DNA of 64,000 nt from Pseudoalteromonas flavipulchra NCIMB 2033 = ATCC BAA-314 (GTDB taxonomy: Bacteria; Pseudomonadota; Gammaproteobacteria; Enterobacterales; Alteromonadaceae): contig JWIH01000021.1 in NCBI GenBank assembly GCA_000814665.1, positions 491,141 through 555,140 on the forward strand, read 5' to 3'. The notes beneath the pieces are model-generated. The model had not been told where the DNA came from, did not search any database, and worked only from the letters and a program-made list of their open reading frames with translations. The translations under genes were made by a program, and so were the position numbers. This document shows positions 1-10,625 of this stretch, in pieces. The stretch's first letter is position 1, and the number at the start of each line of letters is the position of its first letter.

Positions 1-664
1 AACTTAAGTCAACCGCCTGCTCCAGCAAATTAAGTGCCTTTCTCGCATCTCCCGAAGCTGCTTTGGCGATGAGTTCAAGCGCGCTGTCATCAATGGTGAT
101 CGCTAATTTCGACAGCTGTTCATCGCGGGACAACGCATCTTTGAGTACTTGACCTAATTCATCCTCTACAAGCGATTGTAAGGTATAGACACGCGCGCGA
201 GACAAGATCGCGTTATTCAGTGCAAAAGAAGGGTTTTCAGTGGTCGCGCCAATAAAAATAAAGGTGCCATCTTCAATGTGAGGTAAAAATCCGTCTTGCT
301 GGGATTTGTTAAAGCGATGTACTTCATCAACAAATAACAGCGTACGTCTACCAAATTGAGCTAATCGGTTTTTAGCATCGACGACCGCTTCACGAACCTC
401 TTTAATTCCCGCGCTAACGGCAGAAAGTTTGATAAGCTCTGCATCCGCATAGTTGGCAATGATCTCAGCAAGGGTGGTTTTACCCACTCCGGGTGGCCCC
501 CAAAGGATTAGGCTATGACAGCGCCCAGATTCAATCGCACGATAAAGTACAGAGCCTTTGGACAAAATATGACTCTGCCCGACATAATGCTCTAACGAGG
601 TTGGCCGCATTCTTGCGGCCAACGGTCGTACATCTGGTGTAAAATCAAATCCTAAACTAGTCAC
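1..664 (-). CDS. rarA: Replication-associated recombination protein A (AAA+ ATPase), 3' part outside the window
   Basis: RarA/MgsA is a clamp-loader-like AAA+ ATPase that acts at stalled replication forks. Reading the minus strand from a GTG at 664, the protein opens with TSLGFDFTPDVRPLAARMRP, followed by the Walker A motif GPPGVGKTT, a Walker B with DEVHRFNKSQQD, and sensor 1 GATTENPSFALN, which is the MgsA/RarA signature. About 221 residues are visible of the roughly 440 usual for the family. The C-terminal half lies beyond base 1. The GTG start overlaps the lolA stop by a few bases, and no better in-frame start lies further in before the conserved LAARMRP. The order ftsK-lolA-rarA matches E. 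coli and many gammaproteobacteria, so the three are probably one transcription unit. Confidence 0.93.
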   Translation of the reverse strand, partial: MTSLGFDFTPDVRPLAARMRPTSLEHYVGQSHILSKGSVLYRAIESGRCHSLILWGPPGVGKTTLAEIIANYADAELIKLSAVSAGIKEVREAVVDAKNRLAQFGRRTLLFVDEVHRFNKSQQDGFLPHIEDGTFIFIGATTENPSFALNNAILSRARVYTLQSLVEDELGQVLKDALSRDEQLSKLAITIDDSALELIAKAASGDARKALNLLEQAVDLS

Positions 665-1295
665 TGCCTCTTTGGTCGTCTACGACCACTCCTTGTGGAA
701 TTGTAAACTCAAACAAACTCTCTTTTACTGGCGCATTGACTTTGCTTTCCTTAAAGCTAAACGTAGAGACTTGACCTGAAATATCGTTCACTTTCAATAG
801 TGCTAAGCCATCGTTTTTGTCATCAAAACGCAGTGTTAATTGCTCTACCTGCGAGTCTACTTTGTTTTTTGGCGTGATCAGATATTCTTGACCGTTAAGT
901 GCTACGTTGTACTTCAACCATTGACTATCCTCTTGGGTCGTAAGTAACACAAATGGTGTGGTATCAATGAGTTTAGTCGTATCTAGGATGGTCACTTGCT
1001 CGGCAAACGTATCGTAGTAATAGGTTGTTGCTCCGCTTGATACAAATAAAGTGTCATCCGGCATCTCTTGTTGCCAGCGGATTTTTAGTGGCTGCGCTAA
1101 GGTTATCGCCCCTTCGCCGGTTTGCAATTCATTGCCTTCTTGATCTTTAACGATTTGCTCAAACTTACCTTGAAAACTGGTTAATTCAGCCAGTCTTCCT
1201 TTTAGACTTTGCATCGCTGCCTCATCAGCCCACACAGGCTGAATAAAGAGGTTTGATAATACCGTTAGCAACGCAATTTGCTTAAATTTTTTCAT
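657..1295 (-). CDS. lolA: Outer-membrane lipoprotein carrier protein LolA
   Basis: LolA is the periplasmic chaperone that takes lipoproteins from the LolCDE ABC transporter and delivers them to LolB at the outer membrane. The 212-residue product has a clear signal peptide (residues 1-23, ending VWADEA). It then shows the LolA core: LTSFQGKFEQIVKDQEG, IRWQQEMPDDTLFVSSG and YYYDTFAEQVTI. Length is normal for the family. Its ATG shares one base with the ftsK stop codon (TAATG arrangement), so it is probably translationally coupled to ftsK. Its own stop overlaps the rarA start. Confidence 0.95.
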   Translation of the reverse strand: MKKFKQIALLTVLSNLFIQPVWADEAAMQSLKGRLAELTSFQGKFEQIVKDQEGNELQTGEGAITLAQPLKIRWQQEMPDDTLFVSSGATTYYYDTFAEQVTILDTTKLIDTTPFVLLTTQEDSQWLKYNVALNGQEYLITPKNKVDSQVEQLTLRFDDKNDGLALLKVNDISGQVSTFSFKESKVNAPVKESLFEFTIPQGVVVDDQRGSD

Positions 1296-3904
1296 TAATT
1301 GGCTCCACCTTTTACCAATACATCTCGTGCACCATTATGACCAGGAGCACTTACCACTCCCGACATTTCCATTTGCTCAACTAATCGAGCGGCACGGTTA
1401 TAACCAACTCTTAACTTACGTTGTACACTCGAAACAGACACTTTGCCTGTTTCAATAACAAACCCAACGGCTTCATCATAAAGTGGGTCAGACTCTTCAT
1501 CCCCACCTTCCGGTGCTTCGCCTGGTAGTAAAATATCCTCGGTTGCTTCACCGCATAGAATTTCTTCTACGTAGTTTGGTTTGCCTCTTGCTTTCCAGTC
1601 ACTCACTACCGCATGTACTTCATGATCGTCAACAAACGCGCCATGTACACGAACCGGAACACTCGTTCCTGGCGGCAAATAGAGCATGTCACCCATACCC
1701 AATAGGTTTTCTGCACCTTGCTGGTCTAAGATTGTACGTGAATCAATCTTACTTGATACTTGGAACGCCATTCGCGTTGGTATATTCGCTTTGATCAAAC
1801 CGGTAATAACATCTACTGATGGACGCTGTGTTGCCAGCACTAAATGTATGCCTGCCGCACGCGCCTTTTGTGCAATACGTGCAATTAACTCTTCTACTTT
1901 TTTACCAACAATCATCATCATGTCGGCAAATTCGTCTATAACGACCACGATACTCGGTAATTTATCTAGCTCTTGTGGTTCATCCGCCATACCGTCTGTA
2001 TCTTTAAAGAGTGGATCTAAAATTGGATGACCCGCTTCTTTAGCGTCTTTAATCTTTTGATTGTAACCTTTGAGGTTACGAACACCGAGTGCCGACATCA
2101 GCTTATAACGGCGTTCCATTTCCCCCACACACCAGCGTAGCGCGTTTGCAGCCTCTTTCATATCGGTAACCACTTCGCATAATAAATGTGGGATACCTTC
2201 GTAAACTGAGAGCTCAAGCATTTTCGGATCTATCATGATCATTCGCACATCTTCTGGCGGCGACTTATATAACAAGCTTAAGATCATGACATTAACGCCC
2301 ACTGACTTACCAGAACCAGTGGTACCGGCCACCAGCAAATGCGGCATTTTGCCTAAATCAGCAACGACCGGTTGGCCTGCGATATCTTTACCAAGCACCA
2401 TAGTCAAAGGAGATGGATTTTGTTCAAACTTAGGGGCGCCTATCACTTCAGACAAACGCACGATTTCACGGTGTTTGTTAGGTAGCTCTAAACCCACATA
2501 CGTCTTGCCTGGGATAACCTCAACTACACGCACACTGACTGCAGATAATGAACGCGCTAAGTCTTTTGCTAAACCGGTGATCTTAGCAACTTTGATGCCC
2601 GGCGCGAGATCTAACTCAAAACGCGTAACGACAGGGCCTGGATACACACCAACTACCTGTGCCTGGACATTGAAGTCTAATAGCTTAGTTTCAACTAACC
2701 GCGAGACCTGATCTAACTCTTCTTGCGAAATTGGATTCTTAGCCTTGTCCGGCCTATCCAAGAGATCTAATGACGGCAATGGATCTGCAGGTGGCTGAGC
2801 TTCTAGAAGCGCTTCAAATTGCTCTTTTGCGCTTGGTGGAGGCTGATAACCGTTGGCCGCCTTTTCAGGTGCTTTAGACTTAAGTGGCCTTGCCGGAGAA
2901 ACCACTTTGGTTTCGTGCACTGGTGCTTCATCCAAGGCATTTAATGCCGCGACAGTATCCAGTGGCTCATCCTCTATCGCTGAAAAGTTGATTTCTTGCT
3001 CTAGAATATCATCTAGCTCATCAAATACCGACGGCTCTTTCTTCTCTTGTAGATCAGAGTGCGGTGCAGACGTGGATTGAGGTGTAGGTTCAGTGTTCGT
3101 TTTGCGGAACAATTTATCTTTTAATTTGCCAAGTCCACTGGGTTCTTCTTCAGCATCGAAATCTATATTAATTTCCGTATCAGTTTGTTGCTGGAGAGTC
3201 TGCTCAAGATCATCTTTTCGCTCGCTAGCTATTATTGGTGTCTCACTCTCTACTCTATCCGTTTTGGTGCCAGCACCCTCAGATTTCTGTGAAACTGACT
3301 GCGTTTGCTCTATATTGCGCTCTGCTGTCAGCCTATCGCGTAACCATCTAAAACCGGCGAGTACCTTTTCACCTAAATAATCAACAAATTCAACCCAAGA
3401 CACACCGGTAAGTAATGTCATTCCGGCAAAGAAAAAGCACAGTAATAGTATAGAAGTACCGGTAAAGTTAAAGGCAGGCATCATTGCACCAGCAACCACA
3501 TCCCCTACTACCCCACCAGATGAGAAATTATAGATATCATCGAAATTGATGCTGCTAATTGCACTTGCAGAGGTAATAAACAGTGTCGCGCCAATTAGGC
3601 GTAAACCTAGCGTGGTGTAATCGAGTTGCAGTAGCTTATGCGGCTTTTTAAATAGTAGATAACCAAGAAACTGCAGCGCAGCTGGGATCAAAAATGCCAA
3701 CCAGCCGAAACTCAGTAGCATAATGTCTGCCAGCCAAGCTCCGGCAGCACCCGTTATATTGTTTACTTTTACGTACTCACCGGATTGAGTCCAAGCAGGA
3801 TCGGCTGGGTCGAAACTTATCAACGCACACAACATAAATATTGCTGCAGCCGTGCTTACAATCAAACCTGTCTCTAAGAGGCGTTGCACACCATTTAAGC
3901 GCAT
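1295..3904 (-). CDS. ftsK: DNA translocase FtsK
   Basis: FtsK anchors at the division septum and pumps DNA toward dif for XerCD resolution of chromosome dimers. About four membrane segments lie in residues 1-180, followed by an acidic Gln/Pro-rich linker (about 190-400) and the RecA-like motor. The motor has Walker [13 protein letters not shown], Walker [13 protein letters not shown] and the [12 protein letters not shown] segment. The C-terminus is the gamma winged-helix domain that reads KOPS ([20 protein letters not shown]). At 869 residues it is shorter than E. coli FtsK because the linker is short, as is common in Alteromonadales. An open frame extends upstream to a TTG at 3952. ATG 3904 was preferred because it begins directly before the first membrane segment and has an AAGG-type site upstream. 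Confidence 0.95.
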   Translation of the reverse strand: MRLNGVQRLLETGLIVSTAAAIFMLCALISFDPADPAWTQSGEYVKVNNITGAAGAWLADIMLLSFGWLAFLIPAALQFLGYLLFKKPHKLLQLDYTTLGLRLIGATLFITSASAISSINFDDIYNFSSGGVVGDVVAGAMMPAFNFTGTSILLLCFFFAGMTLLTGVSWVEFVDYLGEKVLAGFRWLRDRLTAERNIEQTQSVSQKSEGAGTKTDRVESETPIIASERKDDLEQTLQQQTDTEINIDFDAEEEPSGLGKLKDKLFRKTNTEPTPQSTSAPHSDLQEKKEPSVFDELDDILEQEINFSAIEDEPLDTVAALNALDEAPVHETKVVSPARPLKSKAPEKAANGYQPPPSAKEQFEALLEAQPPADPLPSLDLLDRPDKAKNPISQEELDQVSRLVETKLLDFNVQAQVVGVYPGPVVTRFELDLAPGIKVAKITGLAKDLARSLSAVSVRVVEVIPGKTYVGLELPNKHREIVRLSEVIGAPKFEQNPSPLTMVLGKDIAGQPVVADLGKMPHLLVAGTTGSGKSVGVNVMILSLLYKSPPEDVRMIMIDPKMLELSVYEGIPHLLCEVVTDMKEAANALRWCVGEMERRYKLMSALGVRNLKGYNQKIKDAKEAGHPILDPLFKDTDGMADEPQELDKLPSIVVVIDEFADMMMIVGKKVEELIARIAQKARAAGIHLVLATQRPSVDVITGLIKANIPTRMAFQVSSKIDSRTILDQQGAENLLGMGDMLYLPPGTSVPVRVHGAFVDDHEVHAVVSDWKARGKPNYVEEILCGEATEDILLPGEAPEGGDEESDPLYDEAVGFVIETGKVSVSSVQRKLRVGYNRAARLVEQMEMSGVVSAPGHNGARDVLVKGGAN

Positions 3905-4018
3905 TGTAATTAAACCTTTTTTCTGTTTCTTTTCCGGACTATAAACGCCCAAAACGTCAGCAAATTAGTGATTTGCGTTAGTATTGCTGTATATACTTAC
4001 ACCTTACCAAGAAATACC

Positions 4019-4498
4019 TCAAGGTGCACAAGGTTTTATTACTTCTCCTTCTTCTCCTTTTACTTCTTCCATGACCACAAAAGTGCGACTTTCACTGATG
4101 TTTGGCAGTTTAAGTAAAATTTCTCCTAAAACTCCGCGATATTCTGACATGTCGGTCACTCGTGTCTTTAATAAATAGTCGAAACTACCCGACACAAGGT
4201 GACATTCAATAATTTCGTCATGCTGCTTTACTGCTTGATTAAATCTATCGAACACATCAGGCGAGTTTTTATTCACTGTAACTTCAACAAACACTAAAAG
4301 TCCCTGTCCAAGCTTAGCAGGATCGACTACGGCTTTATAACCTCGAATAAATCCTTCTCGCTCCAGCTTTTTAACGCGCTCCAAGCAAGGCGTAGCGCTC
4401 AATCCTATGCGTTTGGCTAATTCTACGTTCGAAATTCTGCCATCTTTCTGAAGTTCGACTAAAATCTTTCTGTCGATTCTGTCTAGTTGTTGATACAT
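4019..4498 (-). CDS. lrp: Leucine-responsive regulatory protein, Lrp/AsnC family
   Basis: A 159-residue transcription factor with an N-terminal winged helix-turn-helix (LDRIDRKILVELQKDGRISN, then ELAKRIGLSATPCLERVKKL) and a C-terminal RAM effector domain (GQGLLVFVEVTVNK, ECHLVSGSFDYLLKTRV). Length and sequence fit Lrp itself rather than a distant AsnC paralogue. It is divergent from alanine dehydrogenase across a 139-bp spacer. In many gammaproteobacteria a divergent Lrp-type gene controls ald in response to alanine or leucine. That regulation is an inference from position here, since no operator was identified with confidence. The upstream neighbour order lrp-ftsK also matches E. coli. Confidence 0.93.
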   Translation of the reverse strand: MYQQLDRIDRKILVELQKDGRISNVELAKRIGLSATPCLERVKKLEREGFIRGYKAVVDPAKLGQGLLVFVEVTVNKNSPDVFDRFNQAVKQHDEIIECHLVSGSFDYLLKTRVTDMSEYRGVLGEILLKLPNISESRTFVVMEEVKGEEGEVIKPCAP

Positions 4499-4637
4499 AG
4501 TGTAGTTTTTTATCCTGAATGATTCATTAATTTAGAGTATATCACTACACTGAAATATTAAAACAGTGAGACACACTGGCTATAGGTAAATATAATAGTC
4601 AAAAATTTTACCCCGTTCTTATTTTGAGGCGAATATT

Positions 4638-5759
4638 ATGATTATTGGTGTACCTAAAGAGATAAAAAACCACGAATACCGCGTTGGTATGGTTCCTGCG
4701 AGCGTTCGTGAACTAATCAATCACGGTCACGAAGTCGTTGTTGAAACAAATGCTGGTATCGGCATTGGTTTTACTGACGAAGATTATGTTCAAGTTGGTG
4801 CTAAAGTTTTAGACACAGCGGCAGAAGTTTTTGCTACTGCTGATATGATTGTTAAAGTAAAAGAGCCTCAAGCTGTTGAGCGCGCAATGCTACGTGAAGA
4901 TCAAATCCTATTTACTTACCTTCACCTAGCACCAGACCTTCCACAAACAGAAGATCTAATCAAGAGCGGTGCTATCTGTATCGCATACGAAACGGTAACT
5001 GATGCGCGTGGTGGTCTTCCACTGCTAGCGCCAATGTCAGAAGTTGCTGGTCGTATGTCAATTCAGGCAGGTGCTCAAGCGCTTGAAAAGTCACGTGAAG
5101 GCCGTGGTATGCTGTTAGGTGGTGTACCTGGTGTTGAACCAGCTAAAGTCGTTGTGATCGGTGGTGGTATGGTTGGACGTAACGCAGCGCAAATGGCTGT
5201 AGGTCTAGGCGCAGACGTTACTATTCTTGACCGTAGCATCGATGTATTACGTTCTTTGAATGCACAGTTTGGTAGCCAAGCTAAAGTTATCTACTCAACG
5301 GCTGACGCACTTGAAAAGCACGTACTAGAAGCAGATCTTGTGATCGGCGGCGTACTAATTCCTGGTGCAGCGGCTCCTAAGCTTGTAACTGCAGAACACA
5401 TCAAAGCAATGAAGCCTGGTGCTGCTATCGTTGACGTTGCAATCGACCAAGGTGGCTGTATTGCTACTTCTAAGGCGACTACACACGCAGAGCCAACATA
5501 CATTGTTGATGACGTAGTTCACTACTGTGTAGCTAACATGCCAGGTGCTGTACCTCGTACTTCAACGTTTGCACTTAACAATGCAACGCTTCCGTACATC
5601 ATCAAGCTTGCAAACTTAGGCTACAAACAAGCGCTACTAAATGACAAACACTTCATGGACGGCTTAAACGTTCTGAAAGGTCAAGTAACGTGTAAAGAAG
5701 TGGCAGAAGGCTTCAACATGGAATATGTTGACCCGCGCGCTGCACTAGAAAATGCTTAA
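4638..5759 (+). CDS. ald: Alanine dehydrogenase
   Basis: This NAD-dependent enzyme converts L-alanine to pyruvate and ammonia, or the reverse. The 373-residue protein starts with the typical [20 protein letters not shown]. It contains the substrate-binding region with [17 protein letters not shown] and the [14 protein letters not shown] segment, then the Rossmann nucleotide fold [28 protein letters not shown]. Next come DVAIDQGGC and the C-terminal [19 protein letters not shown]. All are family hallmarks and the length is standard. A GAGGCG ribosome site precedes the ATG. A strong hairpin terminator follows, so it is a single-gene unit. The divergent lrp gene suggests Lrp control. Confidence 0.97.
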   Translation: MIIGVPKEIKNHEYRVGMVPASVRELINHGHEVVVETNAGIGIGFTDEDYVQVGAKVLDTAAEVFATADMIVKVKEPQAVERAMLREDQILFTYLHLAPDLPQTEDLIKSGAICIAYETVTDARGGLPLLAPMSEVAGRMSIQAGAQALEKSREGRGMLLGGVPGVEPAKVVVIGGGMVGRNAAQMAVGLGADVTILDRSIDVLRSLNAQFGSQAKVIYSTADALEKHVLEADLVIGGVLIPGAAAPKLVTAEHIKAMKPGAAIVDVAIDQGGCIATSKATTHAEPTYIVDDVVHYCVANMPGAVPRTSTFALNNATLPYIIKLANLGYKQALLNDKHFMDGLNVLKGQVTCKEVAEGFNMEYVDPRAALENA

Positions 5760-5776
5760 TTTTGAATTTAAGTAGT

Positions 5777-5806
5777 AAAAAGGGCTTCAATTGAAGCCCT
5801 TTTTTT
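5777..5806 (+). terminator. Rho-independent terminator after ald
   Basis: A perfect 20-base palindrome at 5781-5800 (arms AGGGCTTCAA / TTGAAGCCCT) is preceded by an A run and followed by seven T residues. It lies 18 bases after the ald stop codon. The flanking A run could let it work for the convergent gene on the minus strand too. Confidence 0.88.
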
Positions 5807-5842
5807 GCTGCTATACTAATTCGCTTAAAAGACTAAATGAAA

Positions 5843-6802
5843 TTAGTTTGTCTCGAAATTCACTTCTGTATCTTGCGTTAACGTAACGTCTTTTGTTTGA
5901 TACAAACTAAAATCTGCATCTATCGTTTCGGCATCATCCAAATGTCCTAGGCACGAATACCCTACTTTGTAATCTCCAGAACCAATAAATGCTATCTCAT
6001 ATTCACTCTCGGCATCTAAGTTTGCGGTTGCTACTGGCGCTGAACCTTCATCACTGATGTCGCCAGGCACTGCAACATCCGCTTTATAAAGATAAACAAC
6101 GTGTTTGTACTCTCCGACTAGAGGAGCTAGGTCCGCATTATCTGCTATACATGCATTTTTCACAGACTCGCTAACCATGCCCTCAATCTCGAAACTGGTT
6201 AACAGATTTTCCAAACGGACAGCTGTTGGTTTTAGATAAACGGTGTCATCATTTGTGCGCTTCAACAGCGCCTTATTTAAGTCAAACTCCAATACGATTT
6301 GGTTCTCACCTTCATTTAACGAGAAGTTATTGAGTTGGATTTCACCTACACCATCGTTGCCTTTACGGGTTACGGCTAATGGTGCTTGACTACCATCTAA
6401 AAAACGCACGCTAGAGGTTAAATCAAAATTAGACCCCGCACTACCGTTTACAACATCGGCTCTGATCCACTCATAATCACCAGCATCGATCTCTTGGTCA
6501 TTTACAACCAAATAGATATCATCACCCGTATATTCAAGCAGATTGATTTTCATTGGATTACCCTGTGCATCCAAGGTATCAAATGTGACATCTTCTTTTC
6601 CAGATGCTCTAAATGTCAGCCGTTGAATAACAAGGTTTACCTCTGCAAGATTATTCACAGCAGCATCTGACACACCAACACTTACGGTGGTTTTTTGGGT
6701 TGGTTGCGTGGTGTTGTTGTCGTTTGAGTCAGAACCTGAACCGCCACCGCATGCAGCGAGTATCATTGCCGAGGCAATTGCTGTTAAAGCTGGTTTATAC
6801 AT
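5843..6802 (-). CDS. DUF4382 domain lipoprotein
   Basis: A predicted lipoprotein of 319 residues. The start at 6802 was chosen because a GAGGAG ribosome site lies just upstream and the first residues form a lipoprotein signal (MYKPALTAIASAMILAAC, then GGGSGS). The open frame itself runs 30 codons further upstream. After a Ser/Asn/Thr-rich linker comes a DUF4382-type beta-sandwich (VSVGVSDAAVNNLAEVNLVI, then the D/N-rich YEWIRADVVNGSAGSNFDL). The C-terminal third, with paired Cys residues (NACIADN, YSCLGHLDD), resembles a carboxypeptidase-regulatory-like fold only loosely. Function is unknown. It is convergent with ald and divergent from the chemoreceptor. Confidence 0.75.
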   Translation of the reverse strand: MYKPALTAIASAMILAACGGGSGSDSNDNNTTQPTQKTTVSVGVSDAAVNNLAEVNLVIQRLTFRASGKEDVTFDTLDAQGNPMKINLLEYTGDDIYLVVNDQEIDAGDYEWIRADVVNGSAGSNFDLTSSVRFLDGSQAPLAVTRKGNDGVGEIQLNNFSLNEGENQIVLEFDLNKALLKRTNDDTVYLKPTAVRLENLLTSFEIEGMVSESVKNACIADNADLAPLVGEYKHVVYLYKADVAVPGDISDEGSAPVATANLDAESEYEIAFIGSGDYKVGYSCLGHLDDAETIDADFSLYQTKDVTLTQDTEVNFETN

Positions 6803-6966
6803 GATGTTTTCTCCTCTTCTAAGTTTTAGAGAATAGGAATTGCACCATGAATAAATAATTAATATAAACGCAATAATTTGAAATACCTTCAAATCAACGC
6901 AGAAGATTTGGCATTTTCTTATTAAATGTCATAAGTTTAATGTATCAAACTTATTGGAGTGTGGCC

Positions 6967-8835
6967 GTGAAGTTTAAACACAAAGTCGTATCCGTCTCTG
7001 CGCTTGTGCTGCTTGCAGCATTACTGATCTTATCTGTTATTCAATACATTTCCGTGCAATCAGCAATCAAAGCACAAGCCGAACAAAGTGTGAATGAAAT
7101 AATTCAAGGAATTGGTAACACTGTCACTGCGCAAATGAAAGGAGCAACCGATCTCGCCGCTCTTGCTACCAATCTCGTGGCTTCCACTGACACCCTAGAC
7201 GCAGCCTTTCCTATCCTCTCGCAGCCACAGCTCACAACCTCTTTCCTACTGATAGGTTATGGTGAAGAGCAAACAGGAAAATATGTCGCTAGCGATCCAA
7301 ATTGGAACCCTGGTGCAAACTGGGACCCGAGAAAGCGACCTTGGTATACCGACGCAAAAACTGCACGAAAGCTCATTATCACAGCGCCTTACGCTGACGC
7401 AGTAAGTAACGAAATTGTGGTATCAATCGGTGCACCAGTGTTTAAACAAGGCCAATTCAACGGCGCGATTTTTTACGACGTTAGTTTGGCAAAACTCGGC
7501 GAAATGATTAACTCGTTCAACCTGCTCGACGCAGGTTTTGCCTTTATGGTGAGTAAAGACGGGTCGACTATCTCACACCCTGATGTAAAACTAAATGGTA
7601 AGTCTTCTCGTACATTTCTCGGTGACATAAGTATCTCAGAAAATATCCAATACGTTGAAGTAAATGGCGAAGACAAATTAGTACAGTTTAAAGAGGTCGA
7701 AGGCTTAGATTGGTATTTAGGGGTGATGCTGGATGAAGACACCGTTTTTGCTGCACTTTCACGACTGCAAAGAGATGCAGCCATATTTGCCTTTATTTCT
7801 GTGGCACTCGCGACTGTACTACTTTCTTTTGTAATTAGCTTATTATTAAAGCCGCTTGATGAAATCAACACCGCCATGGCTGCTATCGCACGCGGTAATG
7901 CGGACTTAACCGTACGATTAAATACCGAGCATGAACCCGAATTTGCAGCACTGGCGCAAAATTTTAATGCCTTTACCAGTAGCTTACAGTCTCTAATAGC
8001 GAATATTCAGGGTTTAGGCCATGAAGTTTTAAACGATGCTCAACAAACATCTAAAGTTGCAAATAAAGCCAAACTTTCCATTCAAGAGCAATTAGCGAGT
8101 ATCAAAGTCCTTGATGAAGCAACAACACACATGTCTGCAACTGAACATCAAGTAACACAATCTGCCCATGAAGCCGCTGAAGCAATTAAAACCACCGACC
8201 AAGTTGCTCGCCAAGGAGAAAAAATCGTTGCAGAAACAACGGAGACAATTCAAGAGCTATCTAATCAAATCAGTTCGGCAATGACCGTAGTTACGGAGTT
8301 AGAAAGCTCGTCTACAGCTATTGAGCAAATATTATCGGTTATCAACAGCATCGCTGAGCAAACAAACCTCCTAGCGCTCAATGCAGCCATTGAAGCCGCA
8401 AGAGCTGGTGAGTCTGGCCGTGGCTTTGCCGTCGTTGCTGACGAAGTGAGATCGCTTGCACAAAGAACACAAGAAGCCACAACTGAAATCCGTGGAATGA
8501 TAAGTCAACTACAGTCAGGTTCAGAAAGCGCGGTTACTGTAATGAAACAAAGCCAACATTATGTCGATAAAACGGTTGAAAAGGCAGAGCAAACTCGAGC
8601 CGCGCTTGAAGATATGCGTAGTGCCATTCGCCATATTGTCGATTTGAATTCCCGCATTGCTGATATGCTGAATGAGCAAAATGACATTGTAAATAACGTG
8701 AATAGCAGTAGCTCATCAATTCGTGGTATTTCCGAATCGGTGTATAGCGAAGCTAAGAGCGTAGATGCCACCATGCAGTCTCAAGTAGAAAAGATAACAA
8801 CCCAAGAACAACTACTTGAGCAATTCAAAGTTTGA
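6967..8835 (+). CDS. Methyl-accepting chemotaxis protein with extracellular dCache-type sensor
   Basis: A membrane chemoreceptor of 622 residues. A GTG start at 6967, eight bases after GGAG, gives [20 protein letters not shown] as the first membrane segment. The frame also allows an ATG at 6940 without a ribosome site. The periplasmic region (about 30-270) has the dCache signature [18 protein letters not shown] and [14 protein letters not shown] second membrane segment (about 275-300) leads to a HAMP domain ([20 protein letters not shown]). The cytoplasmic coiled coil carries the conserved MCP hairpin tip [19 protein letters not shown]. No C-terminal NWETF-type CheR tether is present. The ligand cannot be told from sequence. 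Confidence 0.92.
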   Translation: MKFKHKVVSVSALVLLAALLILSVIQYISVQSAIKAQAEQSVNEIIQGIGNTVTAQMKGATDLAALATNLVASTDTLDAAFPILSQPQLTTSFLLIGYGEEQTGKYVASDPNWNPGANWDPRKRPWYTDAKTARKLIITAPYADAVSNEIVVSIGAPVFKQGQFNGAIFYDVSLAKLGEMINSFNLLDAGFAFMVSKDGSTISHPDVKLNGKSSRTFLGDISISENIQYVEVNGEDKLVQFKEVEGLDWYLGVMLDEDTVFAALSRLQRDAAIFAFISVALATVLLSFVISLLLKPLDEINTAMAAIARGNADLTVRLNTEHEPEFAALAQNFNAFTSSLQSLIANIQGLGHEVLNDAQQTSKVANKAKLSIQEQLASIKVLDEATTHMSATEHQVTQSAHEAAEAIKTTDQVARQGEKIVAETTETIQELSNQISSAMTVVTELESSSTAIEQILSVINSIAEQTNLLALNAAIEAARAGESGRGFAVVADEVRSLAQRTQEATTEIRGMISQLQSGSESAVTVMKQSQHYVDKTVEKAEQTRAALEDMRSAIRHIVDLNSRIADMLNEQNDIVNNVNSSSSSIRGISESVYSEAKSVDATMQSQVEKITTQEQLLEQFKV

Positions 8836-8901
8836 TTATCGGTAAACTAAACCGTTATTATAGAGACAGTTGTAAAGCGGCGCGATGCCAAGAGATAAAA
8901 C

Positions 8902-9468
8902 ATGAAAGCGAATTTGCAGGAATTATTTGAACAGTATTTTCAGATAGCTGAACAGGTTCAGATCAACCTCTACCCGGTTGATGACAATATGGTTCCAGAA
9001 AACGAATATCAATTAGAAGCTGCAATTCCGCCGCTATTTAAACTCGCGAACGAAATTAATGAGTTAGATCTTAATGCCCTGCGACCACTTCGTAATCTGG
9101 GTGATATTGCCAATGAGTTAGCAGCTTATTTGCAGGCGCAATCACGTAAGATTGATTTAATTATCAGCCATATTCTCGCAACCGAAGAGCCTGACGACAG
9201 TCATCTATTTTGTGACAGCTACGGCGGCGGCGGCCTGACCGCAACGTTAGAAGCAGATTATGAGGTCGGACAATCGTTACGAACTAAAATATTTTTGCGC
9301 AATGAAGCCAGTGCTATCTTTTGCTACTCAGAAGTCATTGCCAAGCAAGATGGTAAGTTCACCCTCGCCTTTACCGCTATTAGAGAAGCGGATCAAGAGT
9401 TGCTCGTACGGGCGAGCTTACACGCCCAGACCAGACAACTTAAGCTGAAGCAGCAAAAAGACCAATAA
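8902..9468 (+). CDS. PilZ-like domain protein, possible cyclic-di-GMP effector
   Basis: A soluble 188-residue protein. The N-terminal half (about 1-105) is helical and acidic. The C-terminal half contains LFCDSYGGGGLTATLE, which resembles the DxSxxG part of PilZ domains, then a beta-rich stretch (SLRTKIFLRNEASAIFCYSE) and LVRASLHAQTRQLK. The arginine-rich RxxxR motif that normally precedes DxSxxG is not clear, so cyclic-di-GMP binding is uncertain. Proteins of this arrangement are annotated as PilZ-domain in Shewanella and Pseudoalteromonas to my recollection. It lies 66 bases after the chemoreceptor on the same strand and might be co-transcribed. Confidence 0.55.
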   Translation: MKANLQELFEQYFQIAEQVQINLYPVDDNMVPENEYQLEAAIPPLFKLANEINELDLNALRPLRNLGDIANELAAYLQAQSRKIDLIISHILATEEPDDSHLFCDSYGGGGLTATLEADYEVGQSLRTKIFLRNEASAIFCYSEVIAKQDGKFTLAFTAIREADQELLVRASLHAQTRQLKLKQQKDQ

Positions 9469-9496
9469 GGCATTTAACGCATTAAGTGCCTTCTTT
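9467..9496 (+). terminator. Weak hairpin after the PilZ-like gene
   Basis: Arms AAGGCA (starting in the stop codon) and TGCCTT enclose a 14-base loop that can pair further (TAA/TTA). A short CTTT follows. It is only moderately terminator-like. Confidence 0.4.
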
Positions 9497-9582
9497 AAAT
9501 GCTCAATTATCTTCACAAAACTTACTGACACACCTGAGGTTAATGATAAACTATAGGCTTATTATTATATGGTGATGATTTA

Positions 9583-10620
9583 ATGAGTTTTACTTTACTC
9601 CCAGAATGGGCACCACAAGACGCTATCATGCTTACTTGGCCGCATTCTGATACCGATTGGAGCGACATTCTCAGTGACGTTGAACCTGTGTACGTTGCAC
9701 TTTGCCAACATATTACCCAAGTTCAAGAAGTCGTTATCGTGGCGCATAATGAAGCGTTAAAACAGCATATCGAAAACTTACTCTGCACTGCTGAGGTTAA
9801 CTTAGCCAAGTGTCACCTTGTTGTTACGCCTTGCGATGACACATGGGCCCGTGACCACGGTCCACTTACGACGCAAACAAGTACAGGAAATCTATGTATT
9901 AAGGATTTCACCTTTACGGGTTGGGGTAACAAGTTTGCTGCGGATTTAGACAATAAGATCAATCAGCAGCTAGCCAAACAGGTTCTCAACCCAAACTGTA
10001 CCTTTGAAAAAGTTGACGTGGTACTTGAAGGCGGCGGCATTGAGATCAACGAGTCCAATGTCCTATTAACTACTTCAGAGTGTCTGTTGAACCCAAATCG
10101 CAATCCACATCTAAGTAAAACCGAATTAGAACTATTGTTGCAAAAAGAGTTGGGTGCTGAGTCATTCCTGTGGGTAGATCATGGATACTTAGCCGGTGAT
10201 GATACGGATAGTCATATCGACACTTTAGTGCGTTTTGCACCAGATAATACCTTGGTATATGTTAAGTGCGACGACAAATCAGACGAGCACTATGATGCCC
10301 TCAATAAAATGGAACAGCAGCTACGCACATTCCGCACCCCAAATGGCGATCCATACCGTTTAATTAGTTTACCTTGGCCTAGTGCTAAGTTTGATAACGA
10401 GGGTGAGAGATTACCTGCAACCTATGCAAACTATCTGATCTTGAATAAAACGGTGTTAGTACCTATCTATGGCGACGACAAAGATCAAGAAGCACTGGAC
10501 AAAGTCTCTCTTGCCCACCCAGAAAGAACGGTAATTGGCGTTAACTGCCTACCAATCATCCATCAATTCGGTAGCCTGCACTGTATTACGATGCAGTTAC
10601 CAAAAGGTTTTTTAAGGTAA
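9583..10620 (+). CDS. aguA: Agmatine deiminase
   Basis: The enzyme hydrolyses agmatine to N-carbamoylputrescine and ammonia, the first of two steps to putrescine. The 345-residue protein has the PAD-type deiminase landmarks: LPEWAPQDAIMLTWPHSDTD at the N-terminus, TPCDDTWARDHGP with catalytic acidic residues, DVVLEGGGIEINESNVLLTT, and the DTDSHIDTLVRF histidine motif. The nucleophilic Cys is at about residue 334 in GSLHCITMQLP. Length is a little short of plant and Pseudomonas AguA but normal for marine gammaproteobacteria. The next gene, aguB, starts 5 bases downstream and performs the following step, which fixes the pathway assignment. Confidence 0.94.
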   Translation: MSFTLLPEWAPQDAIMLTWPHSDTDWSDILSDVEPVYVALCQHITQVQEVVIVAHNEALKQHIENLLCTAEVNLAKCHLVVTPCDDTWARDHGPLTTQTSTGNLCIKDFTFTGWGNKFAADLDNKINQQLAKQVLNPNCTFEKVDVVLEGGGIEINESNVLLTTSECLLNPNRNPHLSKTELELLLQKELGAESFLWVDHGYLAGDDTDSHIDTLVRFAPDNTLVYVKCDDKSDEHYDALNKMEQQLRTFRTPNGDPYRLISLPWPSAKFDNEGERLPATYANYLILNKTVLVPIYGDDKDQEALDKVSLAHPERTVIGVNCLPIIHQFGSLHCITMQLPKGFLR

Positions 10621-10625
10621 GTACC

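Noticed and set aside
3905-3952. Upstream extension of ftsK to a TTG at 3952
   Set aside because: No ribosome site and no conserved residues; the ATG at 3904 is followed directly by the first membrane segment.
5873-5892. Palindrome-like CGTTAACGTAACG near the end of the DUF4382 gene resembling the LiuR site
   Set aside because: It lies inside coding sequence, is imperfect and is not near a promoter.
6940-6966. ATG start for the chemoreceptor at 6940
   Set aside because: No ribosome site precedes it; GGAG is correctly placed for the GTG at 6967, which also begins with basic residues before the membrane helix.
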